Numbered from the stretch's first letter, positions 9,073 to 19,230 are shown. The stretch: DNA of 27,272 bases from Ascoidea tarda (nom. inval.) (GCA_030560485.1 JAKTTS010000182.1:1-27272); one strand, 5' to 3'. Notes: generated from the sequence alone by a model not told the origin. Made by a program: numbers and translations.

Positions 9073-11139
9073 GATGTTATGAGGGTGACTGTGAGTGTGA
9101 GTAAGATTATGATTATGGGTGTTGCTATTGTTCAAACTATTGATACTGCTAATACTGTGTATTCCATTGATACTGGGAAGACTAATCAGGTTCCTATTAT
9201 TATTGGCATTGCCACCAGCGATGTTGCTAACGTTGTTGGTATTAGCATTGACGTTATTAGTGTTGTTATTACTGTTATTATTATTATTATTGTGATTATT
9301 GTTAGTGTTATTGTTACTGCTAGTAAGAGTGTTGCTATTAGTATTGGTGCTAGTATTGGCATTACTGTTGTTGTTAACATTGCTAGTTGAAATGTTGCTG
9401 AGATTGTTACCACCACTAACATGATTGGTAGAAGTATTCACCTTATTTTTTGATTGAGAGTTTTCTTGTTGTGAAACGTAAAATTCCATAAACTGTTTAA
9501 AATACTGTGCTCTTTCCTCAAAACTTAAGTCATTGTTTAGCAACAACTCATTAATAACAGTGAAATCTTTTTTCAGGGAATAATTTCTAGAAAACATTAT
9601 TTCATATTCCATTGAAATAAGATTTAATTGATGTAGTTGATAAATGACAGATGTAATCTTTTTGTACTTGTCTAATTTAATTTTTAAAAGGTTTTCAATC
9701 AATTTTCTTTCAAGTGTCTCCTTTACAGAAATCTGTTGTTGAGTCAATAAACTGGAATTTGTTGTTAATAACTCAAGGTTTGAAATTGTGGACCCTTCTA
9801 ATAGTGATAGAGGCGAATGGAAACTTGGGGAATGTTCTGGCTTCACAATCCGGCTGGTAGATATCAAAGATGATGAACGACTTTTACTGCCCAACGTAGG
9901 AATGCTTGAAGATCCTAGATTAGATGACTCTGTTGCTGAAACCAAAGGAGTATATTGAGATGAAGTTGGTAATAACTGCATGATGTTTGTTCCACCATGT
10001 GAGGATTCTGGATTTGGAATTGTAGTTAAAGGGCGTAATGGAGAAGCATTTACTTGGTTGCTTGGAGATATCGATTGAATTGAATTTACCTGATTGTTAG
10101 GTTGGATTGAATTCATTGGATTGTGAATAATAGGGTTGTTCATCGAATTGTGAAAAGTTTGATACTGAAACTGGTTAGTCAAATCACTGCTGATATCACT
10201 TGAAATGGGCTGGCCTATTTGATTTACCATCTGACTTGATAATTGATATTGAGAAGCAGCTAGTTGATTTTCAAACTGGTTGTTAATTTGGTTGCTCAAC
10301 AGAGAGCTCATTTGTGGACTTAATTGAGAAGAAAGCTGGTTGCTCATTTGATTAACTAGTTGAGAATTAAATTGATTGCTTGATAATCTAGATTGAATTT
10401 GGTTAGACATGCCTCCACCAAATTGATCTGGCATTATATTTGTTGAAGAAAGTTGGGGTTGGTGTTGTTGTTGGTGATGATGCTGTTGCTGCTGCTGTTG
10501 CTGCTGCTGAAGAAATGTTTTGAGCTGGTGGGACTTTGAGTAAACTCTTGAGCTGTTATAACCAGATCTAATTAAATCTGGAATGGTCAAGTTTAAATTT
10601 TTAAAATCAATTTTACTCAAGTCATTTGTATCATCAAAACGAAAGAGATATTTATCAAACCAGGCAAGGTAAAAGCAAAAATTGCTCATGAACATGAATT
10701 TCATTATGCTCAATTTTTTTTTATTTCTTTCAAACAACTCTTTATTCGCACCTTGGTTTGCGAAAAAGTTTTCCAAAGTGTCGCTGTTGTTATCAATGAC
10801 AAAACAGTTTTGAGTTTCTGACCAAACTATGCCAACGCCATGAAGTTTGATGTCTCTCCAAACCTGATGGTCTTTGACCAAAACTTCTCTGAAATGAGCG
10901 AGTAATTTACTTTTGTCAAACTTTTGTGTTTTGTCGGGAAACATTTCTGATAGTTGTTTTATAATTGTGGCCCAAGATTGTCTGGAAAAATCTCCAGTTT
11001 TGATATATGTTTCATCCACCTGTTCAATAGCAAATTTAACTAGAGCAGCATCCATTTCAATGCTCCATCGAGAAAAATTTAAAGCAGACTTGGGGGAGTT
11101 TCGCTGAGTTGGTTGAGAATGCATTACAGATAATATCAT
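8965..11139 (-). CDS. Gln/Asn-rich putative transcription regulator with Myb/SANT-like domain
   Basis: A 724-residue protein I cannot name. Residues 20-116 look like a Myb/SANT-like (MADF-type) helical DNA-binding domain: Trp25, Trp56, Phe83, Trp94 and Trp106 are spaced as in that fold, and the segment ends GVGIVWSETQNCFVI, like the family's G-x-x-W end. A further conserved-looking part (130-200) is rich in Phe, Tyr and Lys. Then come a Gln/His run (211-227), a tetrad-repeat region (236-324, hydrophobic every fourth residue), a Ser/Pro-rich linker, a predicted helical segment (about 466-560), an Asn/Ser/Thr-rich tail (about 570-670), an alternating-His patch (HNHNLTHTHSHPHN) and about 20 consecutive Asn near the C-terminus. 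A second Met at residue 6 could also be the start. The composition is prion-like. The gene sits below 9 kb of gene-free DNA, which suggests complex control. A nuclear regulator is likely; targets are unknown. Confidence 0.8.
9013..9072 (-). repeat. AAC/AAT trinucleotide repeat coding poly-Asn
   Basis: Twenty consecutive Asn codons, 17 AAC and 3 AAT on the coding strand, near the C-terminus of the Myb/SANT protein. The long AAC stretch is nearly pure and probably unstable. The reading in other frames (poly-Val, poly-Leu or poly-Ile) is an artefact. Confidence 0.9.
10168..10434 (-). repeat. Protein-level tetrad repeat in the Myb/SANT protein
   Basis: Residues 236-324 place a large hydrophobic residue (Leu, Ile, Met or Phe) at every fourth position in three uninterrupted runs: 236-252 (5 positions), 257-293 (10) and 300-324 (7). 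The residue before it is usually Gln and the rest are mainly Ser or Asn, as in SNQM-SNQL-SSQL units. Codons vary freely between units (CAA/CAG; TCT/AGC/AGT; ATT/CTA/ATG/TTT), so this is not a fresh DNA microsatellite. The same pattern recurs in the NAD kinase tail at 25854-26027. Confidence 0.8.
10465..10509 (-). repeat. CAG/CAA repeat coding a Gln/His run
   Basis: Nine Gln codons (mixed CAG and CAA), three His and three Gln encode residues 211-225 of the Myb/SANT protein, just before the tetrad-repeat region. Gln runs followed by His are common in fungal transcription regulators. Confidence 0.9.
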
Positions 11140-11909
11140 GAAAAAATTTGTTAATTTATAAGTAACGATAGGATAGGGGAATTCAGGAGAATTTAAGTTT
11201 GTTTAAAATTTAGCAGTGTGGATCTTAAAATTTTTTGAGAACTTTTTAATTATTTAATTATTTTTTTTTTTTGGGGAGGAGGAGCTTTTATTGGTAGAAT
11301 TTATAGGGTTTTATTTTATTTTTTTTTTTTATGCTTTTCGGTTCAGGATTGTGATAAAGATTATAAGAAATTTAGTGGTAAGAAAGATGTAATAAAACGT
11401 AAAGAAAAAAAACAGAAAAAAACACAGTAATATGAAAATACAAGATAGTAAAGCTAATAAAAAAAACTGAACTCTTGAGGTGATAGGTAGAGTGTATAAT
11501 GTTGGGATTTGAATTAATGGTAAACTTTGATATTGGGTCGTAAATTAAAGGCTATTAAGGACTAATTCATTTTATGAATGAGTGAATGTGGGAAAGTGAG
11601 ATTGAATAAGAACTTTATTCTAAATTGATCAGACTTTGGGTAGCAGTGAATAAATATATCGAAATATGGCTAAATTCAATTAAATTTTTCTGGTTTAATT
11701 TTGATAAAAGTGATAATATTAGTTAAAGGTTGTTGAGTATTGATATCCTTGAAATTATTGAAATTTAAGATGAGATTGAAAAGAAATTCAAAAAAAGAAA
11801 AACCTAAATTGGAGCTTCTATTGTATTTAATCAAATCTTATATTGTTGTAACAATTTTAAATTGTATTCTGTTTTGTATTTTGTATCTTCTTTAAAGGAT
11901 AAATTGGTG

Positions 11910-11911
<2 letters not shown>

Positions 11912-11941
<30 letters not shown>
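11912..11941. repeat. (AT)15 dinucleotide repeat
   Basis: Thirty bases of perfect alternating A and T in the region upstream of the Myb/SANT gene. It can extrude or melt easily and is probably polymorphic in length. Confidence 0.95.
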
Positions 11942-11943
<2 letters not shown>

Positions 11944-12240
11944 GAACTTTCAGGTTTTTGAAACTGAACGAGAAGATCCCAAATGCTAGTTTATATTTAA
12001 AAGAAAAGAGAAATAAGACCTTTAAAGAGCTGTTGAAGGAAATTAAGTGCCAAAACAAAGATAGAGAGAAATTTCTTTTGTAATTTTAAAATAAAAATGA
12101 AGAAATTAAGAGCAAAATAAAAATAAGTTATGATCAAATTGAAAGTGAGTAAGAAATAAATTTATCAGGAATTAATAGGAAAACTGGTGAAAAAAAATCG
12201 AGATGAAATTTTTAATAAATAGGAAAGCAGAATAAAACAA

Positions 12241-12325
12241 ATAGATAAATAGGTAAATAAATAAATAAATAGGTAAATAAATAAATAACTAAATAAATAA
12301 ATAGAGAAATAGAGAAATAAATAGA
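12241..12325. repeat. AAAT-type tetranucleotide repeat
   Basis: Imperfect repeats of AAAT, broken by AGGT, AACT and AGAG variants, cover about 85 bases of the gene-free region. Confidence 0.85.
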
Positions 12326-12699
12326 AAAGCAGATAAATGATTTAGAAAGTAAATTAAATTCAAATTCAAAAAATTATGTAAGAGTTAAAAAGTAGGAATT
12401 GATTGTGGTTTTTATTTGAAATTTCCAGGTAGTTGATTCAAATAAAAATTAAAAGTTTAAAAAGGTTGATAATAGATTCAATATGAAGGTAATTAAAACA
12501 AATTTGTTCAATAACATGTATTAAATAATATTCTAATATTTTCAGATATCTTAGGTAAATTTTTTTTTCTTTCTCTTTTTTTTGAGAAACCTAAATTGAA
12601 AAGAAAATGAAGAAGGAAAGCAGAAATAAAAATAAAAGGCTCAATGTTAGTGATAATCTTATTGGGTTTTTGTCATTTGTACAAGATTAGCTTGGGATG

Positions 12700-12726
12700 G
12701 TTCAAGTTGGTTCGTTCAACTTGAAC
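12700..12726. repeat. Perfect 10-base-pair hairpin GTTCAAGTTG / CAACTTGAAC
   Basis: GTTCAAGTTG (12700-12709) and its exact reverse complement (12717-12726) flank a seven-base loop. TTCAAGTTGG recurs alone at 12788-12797. It could be an RNA hairpin in a leader transcript or a dyad protein site. It is not a tRNA T-arm: the stem is too long and the loop does not fit. Confidence 0.7.
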
Positions 12727-13179
12727 AACTTCATGTCTCATACTTTTAGTTTGATCAACAATGTATAAAAGTTACATAAATAGGAAATTCAAGTTGGAAT
12801 TTTTGAACGTGAAATAACAAAAATAAGTTCAGGTTAGAAAACAGGGAATTTTTTAAACTTCCGAATAATCTGAAAAGCCAAAAAGGATAATAAGAATAAA
12901 AAAGACAAAAAATCTAAAAAATTTCTAAAGAGACTAGAACAAAAGAGTTGTTTAGGAAGACTAAAACCCATAGGTATATGATAGAACATGTAGAACATGT
13001 AAACGAATATACACCTGGTATCAGGATTGAAGTGGTTTTACAATACAATATGCAATGATAGAGATGAAGGCCCAAGTAGTCGTGGTGTTGGCTTGGATAA
13101 ATAAGTTCTTGGGTAGGTAATTTGGTGTTATTATATTCTGATGTTTAGTAGCTGGGTTATTAATTATTGTGGAGGTTTT

Positions 13180-13202
13180 CCAATAAAATGGAATTTTATT
13201 GG
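13180..13202. repeat. Perfect 10-base-pair hairpin with CCAAT in its arm
   Basis: CCAATAAAAT (13180-13189) and its exact reverse complement (13193-13202) flank a three-base loop. Each arm ends in a CCAAT box facing outward, so the element could be a paired site for the CCAAT-binding (Hap) complex, or a stable hairpin if transcribed. Confidence 0.65.
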
Positions 13203-13443
13203 TGAAACTTTAAGTCTTTTAGACAATTATTATTTAAATTTTAATTAATTTGGTGTTTTTTTGTGATGTTTTTAGATTTTTTCTCATTTTTTTTCATTTT
13301 TTTCATTTTTTTGTATTTCCCTTGATTCTCATTGATTTTTTTACTCTGGTTTATTAATTGTGCAGCCTAGAATAAAACTTATTTAACCAAATGAGAATTC
13401 TAAATTTTAGTAAGCAAATGGGAAAGAAGCCAAATAATTTGAA

Positions 13444-13480
13444 AGTAAAACTAAAATTAAAACTAAAACTAAAACTAAAA
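13444..13480. repeat. AAAACT hexanucleotide repeat
   Basis: Four to five near-perfect copies of AAAACT stand in tandem within the gene-free region. No function is inferred. Confidence 0.85.
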
Positions 13481-13999
13481 TGTAGCATAAAAGCAGGAAA
13501 GTGAAATGAAGATTTTGTAATAAGTGTTATAAATTCATGATTGTTATAAACATTTTTGGCCTGCATTTGGAAATTATTGCAATCAAGATTCTATATCATC
13601 TGTGATGATATCAAATTTTATTTGATTATCAAGTTAGTTTACCAGAAAGATTGGTAATTGACAGAACCAAAGACAGCTGATAGAGTGGGCAAGTTTAGTC
13701 AGACTATTGCAACAATGTTCTGAAAATCTGCTAGCTGTTTTTCAAATGATAACAAGACTTGGAGCAATGGCGATGGTATTAATGATTGTTCTGACAGAGG
13801 TGACTAATAAGTAGTCAAGTATAATCAGAAATAAAAAAGTCTGATGGTATTCGGACTTTTCTCAAATCCAATGTGAATAGACAACAAAGTGGAAGAGAAT
13901 TGAAATAAAAGTGAAATAAAGTGAAATAAAATTGAATGTTAGCTGAATTTACTCAGAATTAGCCAAATTTAAATTGGCAAAGTGTACCAAATTCTATCA

Positions 14000-14930
14000 C
14001 TGCACAGCGAGAATTTAGTGGAGATTCTCTGACAAAATTCCAACACACTGAGGCAACCTCAAAACCAGCAGCGTTACTACATGGGCTCTATCGAACTGTC
14101 CATCAAGAAACAAATTAAGGCCGTAGCGTTGACTCTCCTGGTCAGATTCACTGACCGGACACAAACAATCTGCTCTTTACGTCTTGTGGAAATTGGGACG
14201 TAATGTTTCACCCAACATCGCCCAGATAAGCAAGCTGGCCCTGGACAACAAGCAAACGAGCAGATAAATCGGTGGCCCAGCTGCTCAAATGAAACAACCC
14301 ACCAGGAGCAGATTCCCACACTTGCTTCCAACGTCACAAAGGGCAATCCTTGCTGGGCTGCCAGATGAAGGAAAGAGCGAGCCCAGCTCGACTGGTCCAA
14401 TCGCAGCACCAGAAACAGACCAACTACAGCCAGACCAACTACAGCCAGACCCACATTGCCATGAGTTGCAAGGCCACGCAGCTTCCCAGCGAGCAACCAC
14501 TGCGCGTTTCTCCCTGGCATCTTCCAGTCTGGTGTCCACTGTCCAGCAGAGCCATTTCGCAGCGACTGTTCTCTGAAAAATTGTCTCGAAGACCCACATC
14601 TTTGCGGCGTTTCCAGGGGTTTTGTCCATCACTTTCCTATCAGGATAGTATGCATTCCGCATTCTGCATCCGTGCATCCGCGTCTCCGCGTCTATCCGTC
14701 CTCTTCTCCAGGCCCTTCTTTCGGGGTTGTCTTTACGTCCGCGCTGTGCTCTGATCTCTGCTCTGGTTGGCATTTGTTTTGTTTGCTTTGCTGTTCGCTT
14801 TGCTGTTCTTTTTCCTGCTTTTTTTCCTGTTGAGACAGCCCTCTGGTCTTTTCTTGCGCTGGTGATTGGTGTGCAATTTGCGTGGAAATACAAAAACAAT
14901 ATCCACCATGTCCACAATAGCTGATGTCTT
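14000..14930. promoter_or_regulatory. GC-rich island in the 9-kb gene-free region
   Basis: About 930 bases are clearly richer in G and C than their surroundings, resembling the upstream blocks of NEO1 (about 2670-2910) and CAB2 (about 22900-23900). The island contains a 15-base tandem repeat, a TACGTC/GACGTA inverted pair (14178-14202) and repeated CATCCG/CGTCTCCGCG motifs. Open frames up to 218 codons overlap on both strands, but their Trp/Cys-rich and Arg-rich composition looks like chance reading of GC-rich DNA. Strand composition flips across the island (G over C to the left, C over G to the right), so I infer a bidirectional promoter or enhancer hub. Confidence 0.45.
14418..14447. repeat. 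15-base tandem duplication
   Basis: GACCAACTACAGCCA occurs twice head to tail and is followed by the first four bases of a third unit (GACC). It lies in the GC-rich island and could duplicate a factor-binding site. Confidence 0.9.
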
Positions 14931-16166
14931 TTTTGCTTCATGCCTACACTGCTGTTAGTATCTTGCGTTGCAACCCAAACTGCTCGTCAATCTTGCCCAT
15001 TCCATGTTGTTTTATTCTCCATTCTACATTTCTTTCACTAAATAAAACTTTATAATCGTTTCGCAACTTCTCTGGCCTTCTGCTTTCTTGATTCTTTTTA
15101 CTTTTTCAATGAAACAGCTCTTACTTTTAATGATCATTAATTCTGTAATGTTCACTGGAACTTTTAGAATCCTTCAGTTTACCAACTTGTAATTTTATTT
15201 ATTTCAATCTAACTGAACCTAAAGCACTTTGGTGTCAAACTTTTATTTTCCAATTTTTCAAACAATCAAAATCTTATATGTGTTTTCATATGATATGATC
15301 ATCTTGTTGCATTACATTTTTATTGTATTTTTCCCTTCAACAAATTCAAATGTCACTTAACGTGCTTCCCAAAAATTACAACATCTTACGATCAATCATC
15401 AATGATTCTCAGGACTCTCTAGTTTCTCAAATGTGTTATTAATGCTAATTTCCGTTTCTATTTCAATCGCAATTTCAACCAAATTTTTCTTTCTATTTAT
15501 CAATTATTTCTCTTTTTAGTTTCATTTTCTATGTCACTGCTTTTCAAACTCTATATTGTACAATATACACGTACCAAACACACACAAATTGTAATAAAAC
15601 ACTTTTTTCTCATACTTCTATTATTATTTACCAATTTCGACTTGAAAAACTGTCCACATTCAATTCAACACTTCATCAATCTACTATCACACTCAATTCC
15701 ACCTTTTCTTGTTTCTATTATTATCCCTCATAACTGCAACCATTCCAAGTATTTGTCTTGTGGTTTCTGTTAGTTTTATCAATTTGCTTTTTCTAATTAT
15801 TTAAACATCTACAAGCATAAAGTATCTCAAGAAACAGACACCATTTACCGCCATTTAGTTTCCATATTATCCAAACATTTATTAATCAACTGTTACTGAA
15901 ATTAATTTCAATTCGGTTCAATTCAATTCAATCCAATTGGAATAAATAAACTATAAATATTATTATCAAATTCTGTTACCAAATTCATATTTCTAATTCA
16001 TCATCTCAAGCATTTTTCATCTAAATAATATAATCCCATTTTCTTCATTGTATCATACGGTATCGTATCACTGTCAACTATCCCACATAAACTTGTCCAA
16101 TATCTCACCAATTCCATTGGTTGATATCTTTCAATTGATTTCTGTTGATCTGACATTGGATCTTCT

Positions 16167-16190
16167 AAACATTCAAACATTCAAACATTC
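16167..16190. repeat. Three tandem copies of AAACATTC
   Basis: Three perfect 8-base units in the C-rich stretch. A simple tandem repeat with no inferred function. Confidence 0.9.
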
Positions 16191-16265
16191 ATTTTTTAAA
16201 ATTGAATCCGGATCATATGTCCGTCTATATCTCTACACAAATGTTAATCGCATCACATGTTCAAG

Positions 16266-16289
16266 TTCAACTTCAACTTCAACTTCAAC
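16266..16289. repeat. Four tandem copies of TTCAAC
   Basis: Four perfect hexamers, 76 bases after the AAACATTC repeat. The related bases just before them (GTTCAAG) resemble the stem of the hairpin at 12700-12726. Confidence 0.9.
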
Positions 16290-16959
16290 TTCCAATCAAA
16301 GAAAAAAAATCTTATACTAAATTTAATTTACTGCGTCCCCATTTTTTTCCCTAATTAAATCACCAAACTAATCAAAAATAACTTGGATTGTTATTCTCAT
16401 ATCTTTGACTTTCTGCATTTCTCAAAACTTCTGGTCTCATAAATTAAATTGTTCTTAATATCAATCAAAATCCATGTATTACTCATCCTCCTGAAAAGAT
16501 CAACCTCGAAAACTAACATTAACAGCGTTTTGTTTGTGAAAATCAAGAAACAAAAAATTCTGCCTAGAATTTACTTGTTTCCATTCAAAATCATTTACTT
16601 GTATCTAAAATCATTTGATTTTTTGTATCAATCTGCTATTCAATTTCTTGAACATGTACAACTAGCACAAACTAGCACAATTTCCAAAAAACAATCCAAT
16701 AATCGTAGCAAAATTCGCAAAACAAACCCAATTAGGCCAACTGCGATTAATCTTAATAGTTCTGTTTCCCTCTTAAGGAGAATGAAGGTTATACAGTCCG
16801 GATAATAAAAAACCGCATCACTACTCACAAATGGAATTTAAACTTTCTAGAGGCATAACTTTTAAAATAGCAGCCGTTGAAAATTGAACACCAAAACCGT
16901 GCCTTATCAGGAATTTGAATCATTCGCATTTCCCACTTTAAAACAAAAACACAAAATAC

Positions 16960-17215
16960 TAACAACTCCAAATGTGCGGTTTCGCTCTGCGGGTTTTGAT
17001 TAACCACCGCTTCTCTGCGCAGAAGCTCCGCGCACTCCCAGTCACGACTGCTTACCTAACTCCCACCGTGTTCACGTCCCTATTTACGTTCCTGTTTTAT
17101 GTGTATTTGTGTGACCGAATGTTTTGATTCAAGGTGAGCACATCTCAGGATCCGGTCGAGATCAATCATCTCACCAAAACACCAGTTTTCTGTTTTAAGT
17201 CAAAATATATAAAGA
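16960..17215 (+). promoter_or_regulatory. GC-richer patch followed by a TATA box
   Basis: GC-rich DNA at about 16975-17110 is followed by a nested inverted repeat: GGTGAG (17133-17138) pairs with CTCACC (17170-17175), and ATCTC (17142-17146) pairs with GAGAT (17158-17162). A consensus TATATAAA lies at 17206-17213. The order suggests a core promoter firing to the right, yet no gene follows for 3 kb. It may drive a non-coding RNA or be coincidental. Confidence 0.3.
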
Positions 17216-19230
17216 CAATTCGGTTAGTTATGAATCATCTGCTATGCTAGCTCAACTCTGATCTGGCAAAATTTTCCACAACATCTATAATACCTGACTG
17301 AATCCGGGCTTTAACATGAATATTGACAGTATATTTTACTTTTAGTCTCCAACTGATCCAAAATTGTTTTGTTCCTAACATTTATCATTCATCATTTATC
17401 ATTTATCATTTATACTGATATTTGTTCTTTGCTATGCCTGACTTGGTGAAGAGTCGTCGTTTATCTAATGGTGATAATATCAGCATGGGTTCCAAGTTAT
17501 TCCAAACCGTATTTTCATGTTTGTTTCAGATAAATTTTAGTATCGACAATTTCTTGATCTGGCTTGCGAATCACTAAATTTTACATGTAGCAACATAAAT
17601 TTTCGTAGATGATAGAAATGACTTGCAAAGAATTGATTTTCTTTTCATTTTATTGTTTTTTGGCTCTTACTTTATTTCCATTTAACTTTCTTACCCAAAT
17701 TCTCATTATTTAGCAACTCAGGCTAATTAGGAATGGAATTCTACTGCTACAAATATTTGTATTATAATTATAATTATTATAATTATTAGCACTTTAATTA
17801 AACTATTATCAGAAAATTCAGTTACTAATTTGTTGGCTGATGAAAAAATACAATAATGGGAAAATAAATTATGGACTTAGTGGAAAGAACAATATCTAAC
17901 TATCTTTATTGATTAGGTTTCTGTGAAAGAACGTAAAAACCTTTAAAGAATTTTAAAAATTGTAACTGAAAATTTTGTTTCAGTTATTTGTTGTTAATTA
18001 AGTTTTGAGAGCCACTAATAATTAAACCTCTATCAATGTTGTTAAACATCATTTGGCTAGTTTAAATTTATTTTGTTTATTCCTTTGTTGCATTTTTTTG
18101 GGTCGTTTCCCTTTTTTTTCCCACTGTTTCAACTTTTTAAACTTTTTCTTCTGCTTTTACTTATTTTTAACAATTCCTCGAGCTGTGAATGTCTGACTTT
18201 AAAAAACTTGGATGCTGATGAATGGTAATTGATAGTTGAAGATTTCAAATAGCCCGTCATATAAGACTTGTATTTAGTACCTTTGATAATGTAAGAGTTG
18301 TTGAACTAATTAAGAGAATGTTTTCTCTTAGCCTTGTTTATCAATTAAAAATCACACATTTTCGAATTTAATTATTATGATTGTAATAAATCCATGCTAA
18401 AATTAAGTGGAAATAAAAGCACTAGCCACTGAGAGGAGTTAAAATATTTATTTCCTCTATTTTCTTTATTTTCTTCCAACCTATTAACTATCGCTAAAAA
18501 ATATTTGGTAATAATAATTATTGATATTTTAGTTAACTCCACTCAATGCCATATGATTGTGTTCAAGCTGATAAAAGAGTTATAAAAATAACAAAATTGA
18601 GTTTCATTCCAAAGTTGATAACAAATCAGAAATTCTCCTATTCATATTCAATAATATCATTGCAGGCTTTTTGTTCTTTTAAATAATTAGTGCTATATTA
18701 TTTGAATAGACAAGTATGTAAATAATGATCAAATATGTGGAAATAACAAATGACAATGATCTTCTTCCCCAATGATGAAGCCAGATTCTTGAATGTTGAA
18801 TTTTAAAAATCAGTTTTCCTTATTCAAATACTAAAGTAAATTTTCAATTTAACCAAATATCTTTGGATCAGACTATATTTGATATTTAAAACACTGATAG
18901 TAGAATCTTAGTTTCGATTTATTGTGATCTGTTGGTTATGCTGACTTGGAACCAAATAAAAGTTGTATCAAACTCTTATCCCAAGTTTGCCAGCCAGTTA
19001 AAACTCTTAAAATTTAATTTGAAATAGCGGTGCTTAATACTCCATTAGTCATTGTGATTCATCAATATTTTCAGTTAACCACTTTAACATTTCTAGCATT
19101 TTTCGCATTCCTCAAAGTAGAAGAAAATATGTGATATTACCATCTTTTCAGAATGAGATTTTTTGAGAGAGCTGTGAGTGAAATCTGTCACCTAAGAATT
19201 GACAGTGTTTCAATGTTTTGAACTATTGAC
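17216..19230. other. AT-rich gene-free DNA
   Basis: About 2 kb with no supportable gene and little strand bias. It contains ATCATTT repeats at about 17390-17413 and a TATAATTA repeat at about 17760-17788. I found no convincing RNA gene, replication origin or centromere element. Confidence 0.55.

Larger units (their letters stand above)
11140..14000. other. Long gene-free upstream region or leader of the Myb/SANT gene
   Basis: No protein gene is supportable in this 2.9 kb. The plus strand is strikingly richer in G than C (60-base samples: 14 G to 2 C at 11341-11400; 16 to 4 at 11581-11640; 8 to 2 at 12061-12120). On the minus strand this means a pyrimidine-rich leader pointing toward the Myb/SANT start. 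The yeast 5' leaders of NEO1 and CAB2 in this window lean the same way, less strongly. I therefore infer a long 5' leader or upstream transcript starting near the GC-rich island at 14.0-14.93 kb. The interval also holds simple repeats and two perfect hairpins listed separately. Confidence 0.45.
14931..16830 (+). ncRNA. Candidate long non-coding transcript or orphan leader (composition only)
   Basis: The plus strand is strongly C-rich and G-poor (60-base samples: 13 C to 3 G at 15601-15660; 18 to 1 at 15661-15720; 15 to 5 at 16081-16140). That is the direction seen in the leaders of NEO1 and CAB2 here, but no credible protein gene follows. The open frames present (90 codons at 16048, 118 codons at 16449) are unrecognised and of AT-driven composition. 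I infer a possible rightward transcript from the island at 14.0-14.93 kb. This rests on composition, not on a conserved RNA motif. Confidence 0.25.

Noticed and set aside
8959-9422. Plus- and minus-strand frames rich in Val or Ile/Thr
   Set aside because: They are other-frame readings of the Asn-coding repeat of the Myb/SANT gene.
12855-12880. Point-centromere CDEIII-like TTCCGAA in the gene-free region
   Set aside because: No CDEI (RTCACRTG) lies at the required distance with an AT-rich CDEII between; the true CDEI match at 2755-2762 is in GC-rich promoter DNA.
13551-13558. Sm-site-like ATTTTTGG, considered as a sign of telomerase RNA or snRNA
   Set aside because: Similar sites occur several times in this AT-rich window and no template, pseudoknot or snRNA core could be recognised.
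13604-13682. Possible C/D snoRNA: GTGATGA followed 75 bases later by CTGA
   Set aside because: The flanks do not form a convincing terminal stem and no guide match to rRNA could be tested; such motif pairs are common by chance.
14077-14941. Overlapping open frames up to 218 codons on both strands
   Set aside because: They coincide with a GC-rich island with few stops, overlap each other on both strands, and have Trp/Cys/Arg-heavy composition without any motif.
16957-17021. Branch-point TACTAAC with a CAG about 55 bases later, suggesting an intron end
   Set aside because: No GTATGT-type donor was found upstream on the same strand and neither side has credible exons.
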